A stretch of 64,000 bases of DNA from Amaricoccus solimangrovi (GTDB lineage Bacteria; Pseudomonadota; Alphaproteobacteria; Rhodobacterales; Rhodobacteraceae), in NCBI RefSeq assembly GCF_006385685.1, contig NZ_VFRP01000015.1, positions 40,012 to 104,011 on the forward strand, read 5' to 3'. Both the position numbers and the translations under genes were made by a program. Below the pieces are notes generated by a model. The model was not told where the DNA came from. It did not search any database and saw only the letters and a list, made by a program, of their open reading frames with translations. Position 1 is the first letter of the stretch. Each line of letters starts with the position of its first letter. This document shows, piece after piece, positions 9,537-19,492 of this stretch.

Positions 9537-9974
9537 ATGGCCGCCGAGACATCGAAGACCCTCGTCGCCGGTTTCATAGAACGAATCTGGAACGAGGGCG
9601 CGGTCGCGGATGTCGGGCGCTTCGTCGCTTCGGCCTATACGGTCCTGCACGACCCCGGAGACCCCTGGGATGGGCGCACGCTCGACCGGGCAGGTTTCGC
9701 GGAGCGCGTGGTCCGGTCGCGGGCGCCCTTCCCCGACCAGCGGTTCGAGATCGTCGACCTGCTCGGCGAGGGGGACCGGGTGGCCCTGTCCTGGCTGTGG
9801 TCCGCGACCCATCTCGGTGACATTCCCGACTTCCCGGCGACCGGCCGGCGGATCGCCATGTCGGGCCTCACGATCTATCGGACGACGCCGGAGGGACTCG
9901 ACGGGCACTGGCAGGTCAGCGATCGGCTCGGTGTCTATCGCCAGCTTCTCTCCAACCGGGCGGGGACGGCATGA
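9537..9974 (+). CDS. SnoaL-like / ester-cyclase family protein
   Basis: A 145-residue protein of the NTF2-like fold. It opens with FIERIWNEGAVADVGRFVASAY and contains HDPGDPWDGR, FPDQRFEIVDLLGEGDRVALSW and IAMSGLTIYR, the sequence pattern of the SnoaL/ester-cyclase (DUF4440-like) proteins. These are usually small cyclases, isomerases or proteins without a known reaction. The ATG at 9537 follows a good ribosome site (GGAGGGATGCC). It overlaps the racemase gene by 4 bp, which suggests a functional link, but no substrate can be named. Confidence 0.75.
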   Translation: MAAETSKTLVAGFIERIWNEGAVADVGRFVASAYTVLHDPGDPWDGRTLDRAGFAERVVRSRAPFPDQRFEIVDLLGEGDRVALSWLWSATHLGDIPDFPATGRRIAMSGLTIYRTTPEGLDGHWQVSDRLGVYRQLLSNRAGTA

Positions 9975-10663
9975 AGACCATCGGCCTGATCGGCGGCATG
10001 AGCTGGGAGAGCTCGGCTGAGTATTACCGGATCATCAACCAGGAGGCCGCGAAAGCCCTCGGCGGCACGCATTCGGCGCGGAGCCTGATGCTCTCCGTCG
10101 ATTTCGCCGAGATCGAGGCGGCGCAGCACCGGGGCGACTGGGACGCGCTCGAAGCGGAGATGGTGGCCGCGGCGCGGGCGCTCGCGGCGGGCGGGGCGGA
10201 TTTCCTCGTGCTCTGCACCAACACGATGCACCGTTTCGCGGATGCGATGGAGGCCGCGGCCGGGCTCCCGCTGCTCCATATCGCGGATCCGACGGCGGAG
10301 GCGATCCGCGCCGACGGCTTCTCCCGCGTCGGCCTGCTCGGCACCGCCTTCACGATGGAGCAGGAGTTCTACAAGGGCCGCCTCGCCTCGCGCCACGGGC
10401 TCGACGTGCTGGTGCCCGAGGCGGAGGACCGGGCGCTGGTCCACCGGGTGATCTACGAGGAACTCGTGCTCGGCGTGGTGCGCGCGGAGTCCCGCGCCGC
10501 CTATGCCGGGGTGATCGCCCGGCTCGTCGCGCGGGGCGCCGAGGCGGTGATCCTCGGCTGCACCGAGATCATGCTTCTGGCGCGGCCGGAGGACAGCCCG
10601 GTGCCGATCTACGACACGACCACGCTGCACGCGCGCGCCGCCGTCGCCGCGGCCCTGGCCTGA
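9971..10663 (+). CDS. Aspartate/glutamate-type amino acid racemase
   Basis: A 230-residue member of the cofactor-independent Asp/Glu/hydantoin racemase superfamily. Both catalytic cysteines are present: Cys82 in LCTNTMH and Cys197 in LGCTEI. The N-terminal GLIGGMSWESSAEYYR is typical of aspartate racemase and broad-specificity YgeA. The reaction is interconversion of L- and D-amino acids. It is convergent with the dat-dgcA-dgcN operon, with only 4 bp between stop codons, which supports a role in D-amino-acid metabolism. The exact amino acid is not predictable. It is distinct from murI at 46.7 kb. Confidence 0.85.
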   Translation: MKTIGLIGGMSWESSAEYYRIINQEAAKALGGTHSARSLMLSVDFAEIEAAQHRGDWDALEAEMVAAARALAAGGADFLVLCTNTMHRFADAMEAAAGLPLLHIADPTAEAIRADGFSRVGLLGTAFTMEQEFYKGRLASRHGLDVLVPEAEDRALVHRVIYEELVLGVVRAESRAAYAGVIARLVARGAEAVILGCTEIMLLARPEDSPVPIYDTTTLHARAAVAAALA

Positions 10664-10667
10664 GCCG

Positions 10668-11528
10668 TCAGACCGCGCTCGCCCGCGCGTCGGCGATGTA
10701 GATCTCGCGCAGCCGCGCCGCGACCGGCCCCGGCGCGCCGCTTCCGACCGGCAGGCCGTCGATCTCGATCACCGGGGTGACGAAGGAGGAGGCGGAGGTG
10801 ACGAAGGCCTCGTCGGCCGCCTTCGCCTCCTCCACCGTGAAGGCCCGTTCCTCCAGCGTCATCCGGGCTTCCCGCGCCAGGCGGAGCACGGCGGCGCGGG
10901 TGATGCCGTGCAGGATCGAGTGCGACAGGTCGCGGGTGATGATCGAGCCGCCCGCCACGACATAGGCGTTGTTCGAGGTGCCCTCGGTCACGAACCCGTC
11001 CTCGACCATCCAGGCGTCGTCCTTGCCCGCCTTCTTCGCCGCCATCTTGCACATCGAGGCCGCGAGAAGCTGCACCGTCTTGATGTCGCGGCGCCCCCAG
11101 CGGATGTCGGGCTGGGTGATGATCCGGATCCCCCGCCGGGCAGCGGGCTTGTCGACGAGCGCGGCGGCCTGGGTGAAGGACACCACCGAGAGCGGCGTGC
11201 CCTCCGGCGGAAACAGGAAATCGCGATCCGCCGCGCCCCGCGTCACCTGCGTATAGACCATCCCCTCGTCGAGCGCGTTCCGCGCGACGAGGTCGCGATG
11301 CGTCGCGAGGAACTCCGCCTCCGCCATCGGCATTTCCATGTCGAGCGCGCCGAGCGAGCGGCGGAGCCGCGCCATGTGGCCCGCGAAATCGACGAGCTTT
11401 CCGCCTAGAACCGAGACCACCTCGTAGACGCCATCGGCGAAGAGGAAGCCGCGGTCGAAGACGCTGACCCGCGCCGCCTCCTCCGGCACGTATTCCCCGT
11501 TCACGAATACCATGCGGCTCATGCTCAT
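10668..11528 (-). CDS. dat: D-amino acid aminotransferase (class IV PLP)
   Basis: A 286-residue branched-chain/D-alanine transaminase-fold enzyme. The Schiff-base lysine is Lys150 in RRDIKTVQLLA, and EGTSNNAYVV near residue 184 contains the PLP-binding glutamate. The N-terminal FVNGEYVPEEAARVSVFDRGFLFADGVYE pattern matches D-alanine transaminases. D-amino-acid transaminases pass amino groups from D-Ala and others to 2-oxoglutarate, giving D-Glu. The ATG overlaps the stop of dgcA (ATGA), so it is the third gene of a coupled operon. A branched-chain or aminodeoxychorismate lyase function is less likely. Confidence 0.82.
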   Translation of the reverse strand: MSMSRMVFVNGEYVPEEAARVSVFDRGFLFADGVYEVVSVLGGKLVDFAGHMARLRRSLGALDMEMPMAEAEFLATHRDLVARNALDEGMVYTQVTRGAADRDFLFPPEGTPLSVVSFTQAAALVDKPAARRGIRIITQPDIRWGRRDIKTVQLLAASMCKMAAKKAGKDDAWMVEDGFVTEGTSNNAYVVAGGSIITRDLSHSILHGITRAAVLRLAREARMTLEERAFTVEEAKAADEAFVTSASSFVTPVIEIDGLPVGSGAPGPVAARLREIYIADARASAV

Positions 11529-12490
11529 CCCCAGAGTTCGGGCGTGCCCGGATGCACGCCGGCTTCGTCATATGCGAGCGGATGCGCCCGGTCATGCGCG
11601 AGCAGCAGCGGCCCGTCGAGATCGGTCAGCGCCGCGCCCTGCGCCACCAGCACCGCCGGCGCCATCGCGAGCGAGGATCCGACCATGCAGCCGACCATGA
11701 TCCCGTAACCCGCCGCCCGCGCCGCGTCCCTGAGCGCCAGCGCCTCGGTCAGCCCGCCGGTCTTGTCGAGCTTGATGTTGACCATGTCGTACTTGCCGAT
11801 CAGCCCGTCGAGCGAGGCGCGGTCGTGGCAGCTCTCGTCCGCGATCACCGGGAGCGGCCGCGCCATCTCCGCGAGTGCCCCGTCGGCGCCGGCGGGCAGC
11901 GGCTGCTCCACCGCCTCGACGCCGAGGCGGACCAGCGCGGGGGCGAGCTGGGCGTAGAGATCCGCGCTCCAGCCCTCGTTCGCATCGACGATGATGCGCG
12001 ACTTCGGCGCCCCGTCCCGCACCGCCTCGAGCCGGGCCATGTCGCCCTCGCCGCCGAGCTTGATCTTCAGGAGCGGCCGATGCGCGTTCCTGCGCGCCGC
12101 CTCCCGCATCACCCAGGGCTCCGCGAGCGAGAGGGTGAAGGCGGTGATCCTGGGTTCCGGCTCGGAGAGCCCGGCGAGCTGCCAGACGCGCCGGCCCGCG
12201 CGCTTCGCCTCCCGGTCCCAGAGCGCGCAATCGACCGCGTTGCGCGCCGCGCCGGCGGGCAGCAGCCCGGCCAGCGCCTCCCGGTCGACCCCCTCGGGCA
12301 GCCCCCGGATCTGCGCCGCGACGCTCCCGAGCGTCTCGCCGTAGCGCGCATAGGGCACGCATTCGCCCCGCCCCGCCGCGCCCTCGCCCTCCGCGGTCAC
12401 GGTCAGCACCCGCGCCTCGGTCTTCGACCCGCGGCTGATCGTGAACACCTCCGCGAGCGGAAACGTCTCCTCGGCGACGGTGAGCCTCAC
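11525..12490 (-). CDS. dgcA: Enolase-superfamily epimerase, probable N-acetyl-D-glutamate racemase
   Basis: A 321-residue enolase-superfamily enzyme related to L-Ala-D/L-Glu epimerases. Expected residues are all visible: the K-x-K acid/base pair at Lys142 and Lys144, metal ligands Asp169, Glu195 and Asp218, and the opposite-face Lys240 in NIKLDKTGG. DgcA was described in marine bacteria as racemising N-acetyl-D-glutamate to N-acetyl-L-glutamate next to DgcN. The adjacent DUF1611 gene makes that assignment more likely than dipeptide epimerisation. The start is GTG at 12490, overlapping the dgcN stop (GTGA). Confidence 0.85.
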   Translation of the reverse strand: MRLTVAEETFPLAEVFTISRGSKTEARVLTVTAEGEGAAGRGECVPYARYGETLGSVAAQIRGLPEGVDREALAGLLPAGAARNAVDCALWDREAKRAGRRVWQLAGLSEPEPRITAFTLSLAEPWVMREAARRNAHRPLLKIKLGGEGDMARLEAVRDGAPKSRIIVDANEGWSADLYAQLAPALVRLGVEAVEQPLPAGADGALAEMARPLPVIADESCHDRASLDGLIGKYDMVNIKLDKTGGLTEALALRDAARAAGYGIMVGCMVGSSLAMAPAVLVAQGAALTDLDGPLLLAHDRAHPLAYDEAGVHPGTPELWG

Positions 12491-13482
12491 GTCAGCGCGT
12501 CCACGAGACGGCCGGCGCCGGTCCGGAACGGATCGACGGTCGGCAGGCCCATCAGCTGCTCGATCGAGGCGAGATAGTCCTCCGCCTCCGCGGCCGCGAG
12601 CCCGGCGGTGTTGATCGAGATGCCCGCGACCCGGACCTCCGGATTGACGATCCGCGCGGTGGCGAGCGCGAGATCGCGCAGCGCCTCGAGGCTCGGCGGC
12701 GGATAGTCGGGCAGGCCGCGCATATGCGTCCGCGTCGGCTCGTGGCAGAGAATGAGCGCGTCGGGCTGGCCGCCGTGGATGAGCGCCAGCGTGACGCCGG
12801 AATAGGAGGCGTGGAACAGGCTCCCCTGCCCCTCGATCAGGTCCCAGTGATCGGGATCGTTGTCGGGCGTCAGCCATTCGATCGACCCGGCCATGAAATC
12901 CGCGACCACGGCGTCGAGCGGCACGCCCCCGCCGGTGATCAGGATCCCGGTCTGGCCGGTGGCGCGGAAGGTCGATTTCATCCCGCGCCCGCGCATCTCG
13001 CGGTCCATGGCGAGGGCGGTGTACATCTTGCCGACCGAGCAGTCGGTGCCGACCGCGAGGCAGCGCCGGCCGCGCCGCCGCCTGCCGTTCGCGATCGGAT
13101 AGCGGGTCTCGGGCACGCGCACGTCGTGGAGCCCGCGCCCGGTCGCCATCGCGGTCGCCATCAGTTCCGGCTCGTCGCGGAGCAGGTTGTGCAGGCCGGA
13201 GGCGAGGTCGAGCCCGTGCTCCATCGCCGCGCGCAGCACCTCGATCCAGGCGGGCGAGATGACGCCGCCCCGGTTCGCGACCCCGACGACCAGCGTCCTC
13301 GCCCCCGCGGCGGCCGCCTCGGCCAGGGTCATGTCCGGCAGGCCCATGTCCGCCGCGCAACCCGCCATGCGGAACTGCCCGACCGAGGCCTCCGGCCGCC
13401 AGTCGCGGATCCCTTGCGCCACCTTCGCCGCCAGCGCGTCCGGCGCGTCGCCGAGAAAGAGCAGATAGGGGCCGTCGATCAT
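12487..13482 (-). CDS. dgcN: DUF1611 protein, probable D-glutamate N-acetyltransferase
   Basis: A 331-residue DUF1611-family protein with a P-loop-like [12 protein letters not shown] at residues 145-156. Further features are [11 protein letters not shown] near residue 175, [21 protein letters not shown] near 218, and the terminal GISINTAGL segment. DgcN proteins acetylate D-glutamate with acetyl-CoA as the first step of D-Glu catabolism. It is the promoter-proximal gene of dgcN-dgcA-dat. No regulator of the DgcR type is adjacent. An older reading would be a generic NAD-dependent epimerase/dehydratase-like protein. Confidence 0.82.
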   Translation of the reverse strand: MIDGPYLLFLGDAPDALAAKVAQGIRDWRPEASVGQFRMAGCAADMGLPDMTLAEAAAAGARTLVVGVANRGGVISPAWIEVLRAAMEHGLDLASGLHNLLRDEPELMATAMATGRGLHDVRVPETRYPIANGRRRRGRRCLAVGTDCSVGKMYTALAMDREMRGRGMKSTFRATGQTGILITGGGVPLDAVVADFMAGSIEWLTPDNDPDHWDLIEGQGSLFHASYSGVTLALIHGGQPDALILCHEPTRTHMRGLPDYPPPSLEALRDLALATARIVNPEVRVAGISINTAGLAAAEAEDYLASIEQLMGLPTVDPFRTGAGRLVDALT

Positions 13483-13641
13483 CGCATGCTCCGTCGCATC
13501 GGGAGGGGAGGCCCGCCGCCCGGGCGAAGGTTTCCCAGCCCGCGCCGCGCGTCAAGGCCTCCGCGAGGGCGGCTCGCCCCCGGGGTCATCCGGGATCATC
13601 GCCCGGAAGGCGAACTGGTTCCCGTCGGCGCGGCGCCCGCC

Positions 13642-15621
13642 TCAGCCCGCGCCGCGGATGTCGGCGGCGAGGCGGATCGGCCCCTGCCCGCCGAGGCGCG
13701 CGCGATAGATCTGCGTCCCCTCGAGCACGCGCATCACGTAGTTGCGCGTCTCCGAATAGGGAATGCTCTCGATCCAGATCACCGGATCGACCGCCGGGTC
13801 GCGCGGGTCGCCAAGCTCCGCGATCCACCGGTCGACCCGGCCCGGCCCGGCATTGTAGGCGGCGGTGGCGAGCACGTAGGAGCCGCCGAACCGCCCGAGC
13901 ATCCGCGCCAGATAACCGGTGCCGAGCCGGGCGTTGTAGATGGGATCGCTCGCGAGCCGCGCCCCGTCGTAGGGCAGGCCCTCGGCCTCGGCGACGGAGC
14001 GGGCGGTCGCGGGCATCAGCTGCATCAGCCCGCGCGCGCCCGCGCCGCTGCCGGCGCGCGCGTTGAATTCCGATTCCTGCCGGGCGATCGCCATCGCCCA
14101 TTCGGTCGGCACGGCCCAGGTCGCGCCCGCCATCCGGTGCGGCGGATAGTATTGCGCCGGCAGCACGATCCCCTCGGCGGCGGCGTCCTTGGCGACGCGA
14201 AGGCCGATATGCGGCCGGCCGCTGTCGATCGCCATCTGCGCCAGCGCGGCGCGGTCCGCCGCCCCCCGCCCCTCGGCGGCCTGGCGGAAGAAGCGCGTGG
14301 CATTCGCATCGTCGCCCGCGAGCAGGAAGAGGCTCGCCGCCCGCGCCACCGGGCGCGCGGCCGCGGGCATGTCCTGCCAGTCCGGCACCGCGCCCGCCGC
14401 CACGAGATCGGCGTCGAAACCGATCCCCGCCTCCTCCGCGGCGAGCTGGCCGTAGAAGCTCGTTTGGTACCTCGCCCCTTCGCGGAAGGCCGCGGCCGCC
14501 GCCTCGGGGGCGCCCGCCGCCGCCTCGGCCCGGCCGATCCAGTAGAAGGCCCGGCCGAGGCTGATCGGCGTGCCGGCGAGACCCCGGAAGGTCCGGAAAT
14601 GGCCGAGCGCGCGCTCGGGATCGTCCATCCGCGTCAGCGCGATGAAGCCGGCGAGCCATTCCGACTCGGCGTAATCGGCGCCCGAGGTGCCATGGCCGGA
14701 GGCCGCGAGGCCATAGGCCGTGGCGACGTCGCCCCGCTGGAGCGCGTCGCGCGCAAGCCCCGCGCGGCGCTCCATCCACATCTCCGGCCGGCCGAGCGTC
14801 GCCGCGGAGCCGGAATGGGCGAGCATGTAGGCGCCCGCCTCCTCCCAGCGGCGCTGCTTGACGCGGTAGAGATAGCGCTCGTAGGCGAGGCCCGGATCGT
14901 TGGCGAGGCTCTCCGGCACCGCCTCGATCAGCGCCATCAGCCCGTCGGAATCGCGCCGGACCGCGATCCGGGCGCGGCCGAGCGCGCGCCAGTCCTCCGG
15001 GACCAGCGGCAGCATCCGCTCCGCCTGGTCGGTCAGCCCGCGCCAGAGCAGCATGTCGAGCCGCTCCACGTCATGCGGCGCGACCTCCGGCTCCCAGGCG
15101 GCCTGGATCGCGACCTGCTCGGCCGGGCTCATCGAGAGGGTGGTCCAGGCCGCGACGATCGCCCGCGCCCCCTCCGCGCCCCGAGCGAGCGCCGCGAGCG
15201 CGTCGGCGTAGCGGAGCGCGCCGGAAGGCGTGAGCGGCGCCTCGTCGCCGAAGAAGGCGACCACCGCCTCGGGGGCCAGATCCGCGGGGATCTTCGCCTC
15301 GGCCCGCGCGCGGATCCGGTCACGCTCGGGCCAGTCGGCGTCGCGCGCGAGGAAATCGGCGTATTCGTCGAAACCGGCGACGCCATCGACCAGCCGGACC
15401 CAGAGGATGATGTCGGCGCCGACGCCCGCGTCCGCCGCCCGCGCCCGGGCGAGCGCGGTGGTCCAGTCGCCCGCGCGCGCCTTGCCCATCGCCTCGGTGA
15501 GCGCGCGGCCGTCGGGCGGCGAGGCCTCCGCCCTCGGCTCGTTCGCCGGCGCGAGGGCGAGCGCGCCGAAAACCGCCGCGAACAGCGCCGGAGCGAAGAG
15601 GAGGGAGAGCTTCGGGTTCAT
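13642..15621 (-). CDS. slt: Soluble lytic murein transglycosylase
   Basis: A 659-residue periplasmic enzyme that cleaves the MurNAc-GlcNAc bond and forms 1,6-anhydroMurNAc. A signal-peptide-like N-terminus is followed by a long alpha-helical superhelical region (residues about 50-480). The C-terminal SLT domain has the catalytic Glu in [12 protein letters not shown] near residue 515, then [12 protein letters not shown] and [13 protein letters not shown]. It lies 159 bp upstream of dgcN on the same strand, so wall turnover products and D-amino-acid use could be linked. The gap may hold a separate promoter. Confidence 0.92.
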   Translation of the reverse strand: MNPKLSLLFAPALFAAVFGALALAPANEPRAEASPPDGRALTEAMGKARAGDWTTALARARAADAGVGADIILWVRLVDGVAGFDEYADFLARDADWPERDRIRARAEAKIPADLAPEAVVAFFGDEAPLTPSGALRYADALAALARGAEGARAIVAAWTTLSMSPAEQVAIQAAWEPEVAPHDVERLDMLLWRGLTDQAERMLPLVPEDWRALGRARIAVRRDSDGLMALIEAVPESLANDPGLAYERYLYRVKQRRWEEAGAYMLAHSGSAATLGRPEMWMERRAGLARDALQRGDVATAYGLAASGHGTSGADYAESEWLAGFIALTRMDDPERALGHFRTFRGLAGTPISLGRAFYWIGRAEAAAGAPEAAAAAFREGARYQTSFYGQLAAEEAGIGFDADLVAAGAVPDWQDMPAAARPVARAASLFLLAGDDANATRFFRQAAEGRGAADRAALAQMAIDSGRPHIGLRVAKDAAAEGIVLPAQYYPPHRMAGATWAVPTEWAMAIARQESEFNARAGSGAGARGLMQLMPATARSVAEAEGLPYDGARLASDPIYNARLGTGYLARMLGRFGGSYVLATAAYNAGPGRVDRWIAELGDPRDPAVDPVIWIESIPYSETRNYVMRVLEGTQIYRARLGGQGPIRLAADIRGAG

Positions 15622-15849
15622 GCGGTGCCTCGGGACCTCTGGCGCCCGGGTTGGCGCGGGCGCAAGGGCCCGGCGTCCCGGATCGTCGTCGCCCCGCAGG
15701 ATACCAGAGCCGCGCGCCGGAGTCAGGGCCGGGGTAAGGGCCGGGAACCGCGATCCCGCGCTTGCGGCGGCCGGGTTTCGCGACTAGGTTCGCGCCGGTT
15801 TTCGGGAGGCCGCCCAGGGTCGGGCGGCTCCCCTTCGGGAGGCTCAGCC

Positions 15850-16728
15850 ATGCAGTTCAGAGGATCGATTCCGGCTCTCATCACCCCGTTTCGCGACGGC
15901 GCGGTGGATGAGAAGGCGCTGGTCGACCTGGTGAACTGGCATGTCGACGAAGGCACCCATGGGCTCGTCGCGGTCGGCACCACCGGCGAGACGCCGACGC
16001 TCACGCATGAGGAGCACGAGCATGTCATCGAGCTCTGCGTGCGGACGGCCGCGGGGCGGATCCCGGTGATCGCCGGCGCGGGCTCGAACAACACCGAGGA
16101 ATCGGTGAGCCTGATGCGCTTCGCCAAGAAGGTCGGCGCCGACGCGGCGCTGGTCGTGACGCCCTATTACAACAAGCCGAGCCAGCGCGGCCTCTACCAC
16201 CATTTCCGGACGCTGCACGACGCGGTCGAACTGCCGATCATCATCTACAACATCCCCGGCCGCTCGGTCGTCGACATGACACCCGCGACCATGGGTGAGC
16301 TTGCGAAGCTGCCGCGCATCGTCGGCGTCAAGGACGCGACCGGCGACATCACCCGCGTCTCGGACACGCGGATCACCTGCGGCAAGGACTTCATCCAGCT
16401 GTCGGGCGAGGATGCGAGCGCGCTCGGCTTCAACGCCCATGGCGGGGTCGGCTGCATCTCGGTGGTAGCGAACATCGCGCCCCGGCTCTGCGTCGAGTTC
16501 CAGCAGGCGATGCTGGACGGGAACTTCCGCGCCGCGCTCGAATATCAGGACCGGCTGATGCCGCTGCACCGCGCCGCCTTCGCCGAGCCCAACCCCTGCC
16601 CGACGAAATACGCGCTGTCGCTGCTCGGGAAATGCACCGACGAGGTCCGCTCGCCGATGGTTCCGCTCGAGGAGCCGACGAAGGAGCGGATGCGCGCGGC
16701 GATGCGCCACGCCGGTCTCATCGACTGA
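15850..16728 (+). CDS. dapA: 4-hydroxy-tetrahydrodipicolinate synthase
   Basis: A 292-residue class I aldolase condensing pyruvate with aspartate semialdehyde, the first committed step to lysine and diaminopimelate. The Schiff-base Lys161 lies in VGVKDATGD, the catalytic Tyr133 in IIYNIPGRS with Arg138 following, and Thr44-Thr45 in GTTGETPT. The start ATG follows GGGAGGCTCAGCC. It is divergent from slt with 228 bp between. That stretch contains GCCGCCC-N6-GGGCGGC at about 15810-15829, a possible leader hairpin, just before the ribosome site. Confidence 0.95.
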   Translation: MQFRGSIPALITPFRDGAVDEKALVDLVNWHVDEGTHGLVAVGTTGETPTLTHEEHEHVIELCVRTAAGRIPVIAGAGSNNTEESVSLMRFAKKVGADAALVVTPYYNKPSQRGLYHHFRTLHDAVELPIIIYNIPGRSVVDMTPATMGELAKLPRIVGVKDATGDITRVSDTRITCGKDFIQLSGEDASALGFNAHGGVGCISVVANIAPRLCVEFQQAMLDGNFRAALEYQDRLMPLHRAAFAEPNPCPTKYALSLLGKCTDEVRSPMVPLEEPTKERMRAAMRHAGLID

Positions 16729-16812
16729 GGCGCCGGCCAGGAGGCCCGGCGGCCACCATGGCGGCCGTCGTGGCTGGACAGGCGGCCCCGGGCTCACTAC
16801 ATCGCCGGGACC

Positions 16813-17286
16813 ATGGCCGAGAAACGCGCGAACAAGCAGAAGATCGTCGCCGAGAACCGCAAGGCGCGGCACAACTATTTCATCGAGGATGATCTCGAGA
16901 CCGGGATCGTCCTCGAAGGGTCGGAGGTGAAGAGCCTCAGGACAGGCAAGGCGAACATCGCCGAGAGCTACGCCTCGGTCGAGGATGGCGAGCTCTGGCT
17001 CATCAACGGCTACATCCCCGCCTATGACCGCGCCCGCTCCTTCGGCCACGAGGAGCGGCGGCGGCGCAAGCTTCTGGTGACGAAGCGCGAGCTCTCGAAA
17101 CTCTGGCAGGGCGTCGGCCGCGAGGGCATGACGCTGGTCCCGCTCGAGCTCTATTTCAACGAGAAGGGCTATGCGAAGCTGAAGCTCGGCATCGCGAAGG
17201 GCAAGAAGATGGCCGACAAGCGCGAGACCGAGAAGAAGCGCGACTGGGACCGCCAGAAGGCCCGGCTCCTGCGCGAGCGGGGGTGA
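16813..17286 (+). CDS. smpB: SsrA-binding protein SmpB
   Basis: A 157-residue RNA-binding protein that delivers tmRNA to stalled ribosomes for trans-translation. It contains [29 protein letters not shown], then [23 protein letters not shown], and ends with the basic [20 protein letters not shown] tail that enters the mRNA channel. The length is typical. The tmRNA gene itself is not in this window. It follows dapA by 84 bp on the same strand. Confidence 0.95.
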   Translation: MAEKRANKQKIVAENRKARHNYFIEDDLETGIVLEGSEVKSLRTGKANIAESYASVEDGELWLINGYIPAYDRARSFGHEERRRRKLLVTKRELSKLWQGVGREGMTLVPLELYFNEKGYAKLKLGIAKGKKMADKRETEKKRDWDRQKARLLRERG

Positions 17287-17311
17287 CGCGCCCGCGCGGA
17301 ACGGCCCGTGC

Positions 17312-17752
17312 TCAGTCCCTCTCGCCCCGGCGCGCGCTCCGCACCGCGGCGAGCGTCGCCAGTCCGACGATCCCCAGACCGAGCATCTTGCCGAATCCGG
17401 TCTTGCCCCCGGTCGCGCCGCCGAGCGCCGTCATCATCGCGAGCTGCTTGAGACGGCCCCGCATCTCGTCGCGTTCCTCGGCGAGGCGCCGGTGCTTGCG
17501 GTCCGCCGCCTTCATCAGGACGATCACGATGGCGCCGCAGAGAAGCGCCGCGCCGGCCATGATCAGGAAGGCGTAGAGCAGGCCCACGACCGCGGTGAGC
17601 GCCGTGGTCGCGGCGGCGAGCCCGAAGACGAGCACCAGAAGCCCGAAGAAGGCGAGGATCCCGGCGTAGGCGAGCTTCCTGCCGGCATGGGATCTCATCT
17701 CTCCGACCTGCGCGGTGAAGAGCGAGATGAACAGACGGGCGATGGTCAGCAT
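17312..17752 (-). CDS. Phage-holin superfamily / YqjE-like membrane protein (DUF1469)
   Basis: A 146-residue protein with two adjacent hydrophobic segments (residues about 25-75: ILAFFGLLVLVFGLA and LLYAFLIMAGAALLCGAIVIVLM), followed by a charged helix RKHRRLAEERDEMRGRLKQL. This is the layout of YqjE/DUF1469 proteins that accompany YqjD/ElaB-type genes. The chosen ATG shares one base with the TGA of the upstream gene (TGATG), so the two are coupled. The frame runs further upstream, but inside the previous gene. The function is not established. Confidence 0.7.
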   Translation of the reverse strand: MLTIARLFISLFTAQVGEMRSHAGRKLAYAGILAFFGLLVLVFGLAAATTALTAVVGLLYAFLIMAGAALLCGAIVIVLMKAADRKHRRLAEERDEMRGRLKQLAMMTALGGATGGKTGFGKMLGLGIVGLATLAAVRSARRGERD

Positions 17753-18078
17753 CAGCGCCGCGCGAGGAAGCCGAACAGGAAGCCGAGAATCGCGGCGATC
17801 CCGAGCGCGCGCCAAGGATAGGCGCGCGTCGCATCCGCGATGTCCTGCTCAAGCGCGCGCAATTCCTTGGCCGCGCCGTCGAGCGCCGCCTCGCCGGCGG
17901 CGATGCCGTGCGTGAGCGTCTCGTTATGGGTGATCGCATGCACCCGTTCGCGCCCGATCCTCCCCACGTTCTCGACGAGACCCGCGAGTTCGGAGCGCAG
18001 CTTGCCCACCTCCTCGGTGATCGCGTTCATGTCCTGCTCGGCGGCCTGCCCGGCCTCGGTCCGCGATTCGGTGTTCAT
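17752..18078 (-). CDS. YqjD/ElaB-like DUF883 membrane-anchored protein
   Basis: A 108-residue protein with a long amphipathic helical N-terminus and a single C-terminal membrane anchor ending in ALGIAAILGFLFGFLARR, the DUF883 signature. E. coli YqjD and ElaB are stationary-phase inner-membrane proteins that bind ribosomes. Here it precedes a YqjE-like gene, the same partnership as in enterics. It lies upstream of its partner with a one-base overlap. Confidence 0.78.
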   Translation of the reverse strand: MNTESRTEAGQAAEQDMNAITEEVGKLRSELAGLVENVGRIGRERVHAITHNETLTHGIAAGEAALDGAAKELRALEQDIADATRAYPWRALGIAAILGFLFGFLARR

Positions 18079-18186
18079 GCCTGTCCCTCCTGCATGCCCG
18101 CGCGAGGCTAGGACCGCCGCGCGGGCGCGGTCAACCTTCGCCGGACAAACGCCGGCCCGCGCGGTGGGTTCCCGCCCTGGCGGCGC

Positions 18187-19488
18187 TCAGACGAAGCGGT
18201 TCACGAGATTTTCCAGCCGCTCCTGCCTGCCCGAGCGCGGTTCCGGCTCGATCCCGTCGCGCTCGACCCAGTCGGCGATCGCGCCGAGGTCCATGCCGAG
18301 CATCTCCGTCGCGTCCGGCCGGTCCCAGCCGGCGTAGCGCTCGGCCAGCGCGCGGTCGAGGCCGCCGTCCTCGACGATCGCCGCGGCCGAGAGCAGCGCG
18401 CGGGCGCAGACATCCATGCCGCCGACATGGGCCGCGATCAGATCCTCCGGATCGAGCGACTGGCGGCGCAGCTTCGAATCGAAGTTGAAGCCCCCGGACC
18501 CCAGGCCACCCGCCTTCAGGATGTGATAGAGCGCGAGCGTCATCTCCGGGTGGTTGTTCGGGAACTGGTCGGTGTCCCAGCCGGACTGGTAGTCGTTGCG
18601 GTTCGCGTCGACGCTGCCGAGGATGCCGAGCGCGGAGGCGAGCGCGATCTCGTGCTCGAAGGAATGGCCGGCGAGAACGGCGTGGCCGACCTCGATATTG
18701 ACCTTCACCTCCTTCTCGAGCCCGTAGCGCCGGAGGAAGCCGTAGACCGTCGCGACGTCGTGGTCGTACTGGTGCTTGGTCGGCTCCTGCGGCTTCGGCT
18801 CGATCAGGATCGTGCCCTGGAAGCCGACGCGGTGCTTGTAGTCGACGACCATCGCGAGGAAGCGGCCGAGTTGGTCGAGCTCGCGTTCGAGATCGGTGTT
18901 GAGCAGCGTCTCGTAACCCTCGCGCCCGCCCCAGAGCACGTAGTTCGCGCCGCCGAGCCGATGGGTGACGTCGAAGACCGCGCGGACCTGGGCGGCGGCG
19001 TAGGCGAAGACCTCCGGGTCCGGATTGGTCGCGGCCCCCGCCATGTAGCGGCGGTTCGAGAAGAGGTTGGCGGTGCCCCAGAGCAGCTTGCGGCCGGTCT
19101 TCTCCATCTTCTCCGCGAAGATGTCGGCGATCTCGCGCAGGTTGCGGTTCGATTCCGCGAGGCTGTGCCCCTCCGGCGCCGCGTCGCGGTCGTGGAAGCA
19201 GAAGAAGGGGGCGTCGAGCAGGTCGAGCATCTCGAAACAGACATCGGCCTTCAGCCGCGCCGCCTCCATGCCGCCGTCGAACCAGGGGCGCGCGAAGGTG
19301 CGCCCGCCGAACGGGTCGCCCCCCTCCCAGGCGAAGCTGTGCCAGTAGGCGACGGCGAAGCGCAGATGATCCTCCATGCGCTTGCCGAGCACGAGCCGGT
19401 CCTTCTCATAGTAGCGGAAGGCGAGCGGGTTCGCGCTGTCGGGGCCTTCGTACCTCACCGGGGCCAGCCCCTGGAAGAAGTCGCTCAT
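18187..19488 (-). CDS. xylA: Xylose isomerase
   Basis: A 434-residue enzyme that converts D-xylose to D-xylulose. Catalytic and metal regions are visible: [18 protein letters not shown] with the general-base His, [54 protein letters not shown] and [19 protein letters not shown]. The ATG at 19488 begins MSDFF and was preferred over an earlier in-frame start within xylB. xylB lies just upstream with 4 bp between. It is the last gene of the xylose operon. Confidence 0.96.
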   Translation of the reverse strand: MSDFFQGLAPVRYEGPDSANPLAFRYYEKDRLVLGKRMEDHLRFAVAYWHSFAWEGGDPFGGRTFARPWFDGGMEAARLKADVCFEMLDLLDAPFFCFHDRDAAPEGHSLAESNRNLREIADIFAEKMEKTGRKLLWGTANLFSNRRYMAGAATNPDPEVFAYAAAQVRAVFDVTHRLGGANYVLWGGREGYETLLNTDLERELDQLGRFLAMVVDYKHRVGFQGTILIEPKPQEPTKHQYDHDVATVYGFLRRYGLEKEVKVNIEVGHAVLAGHSFEHEIALASALGILGSVDANRNDYQSGWDTDQFPNNHPEMTLALYHILKAGGLGSGGFNFDSKLRRQSLDPEDLIAAHVGGMDVCARALLSAAAIVEDGGLDRALAERYAGWDRPDATEMLGMDLGAIADWVERDGIEPEPRSGRQERLENLVNRFV

Positions 19489-19492
19489 CGGC

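Noticed and set aside
11525..13555. A 676-residue minus-strand frame that looks like a fusion in front of dgcA
   Set aside because: The first half is an out-of-frame reading of dgcN. The real dgcA starts at the GTG overlapping the dgcN stop, with no need for a frameshift or fusion.
12724..16728. A 1334-residue plus-strand open frame spanning the antisense of dgcN and slt and then dapA
   Set aside because: The first 1040 codons are an antisense shadow of high-GC genes, Arg/Pro/Gly-rich and without family similarity. Only the last part is a gene (dapA from 15850).
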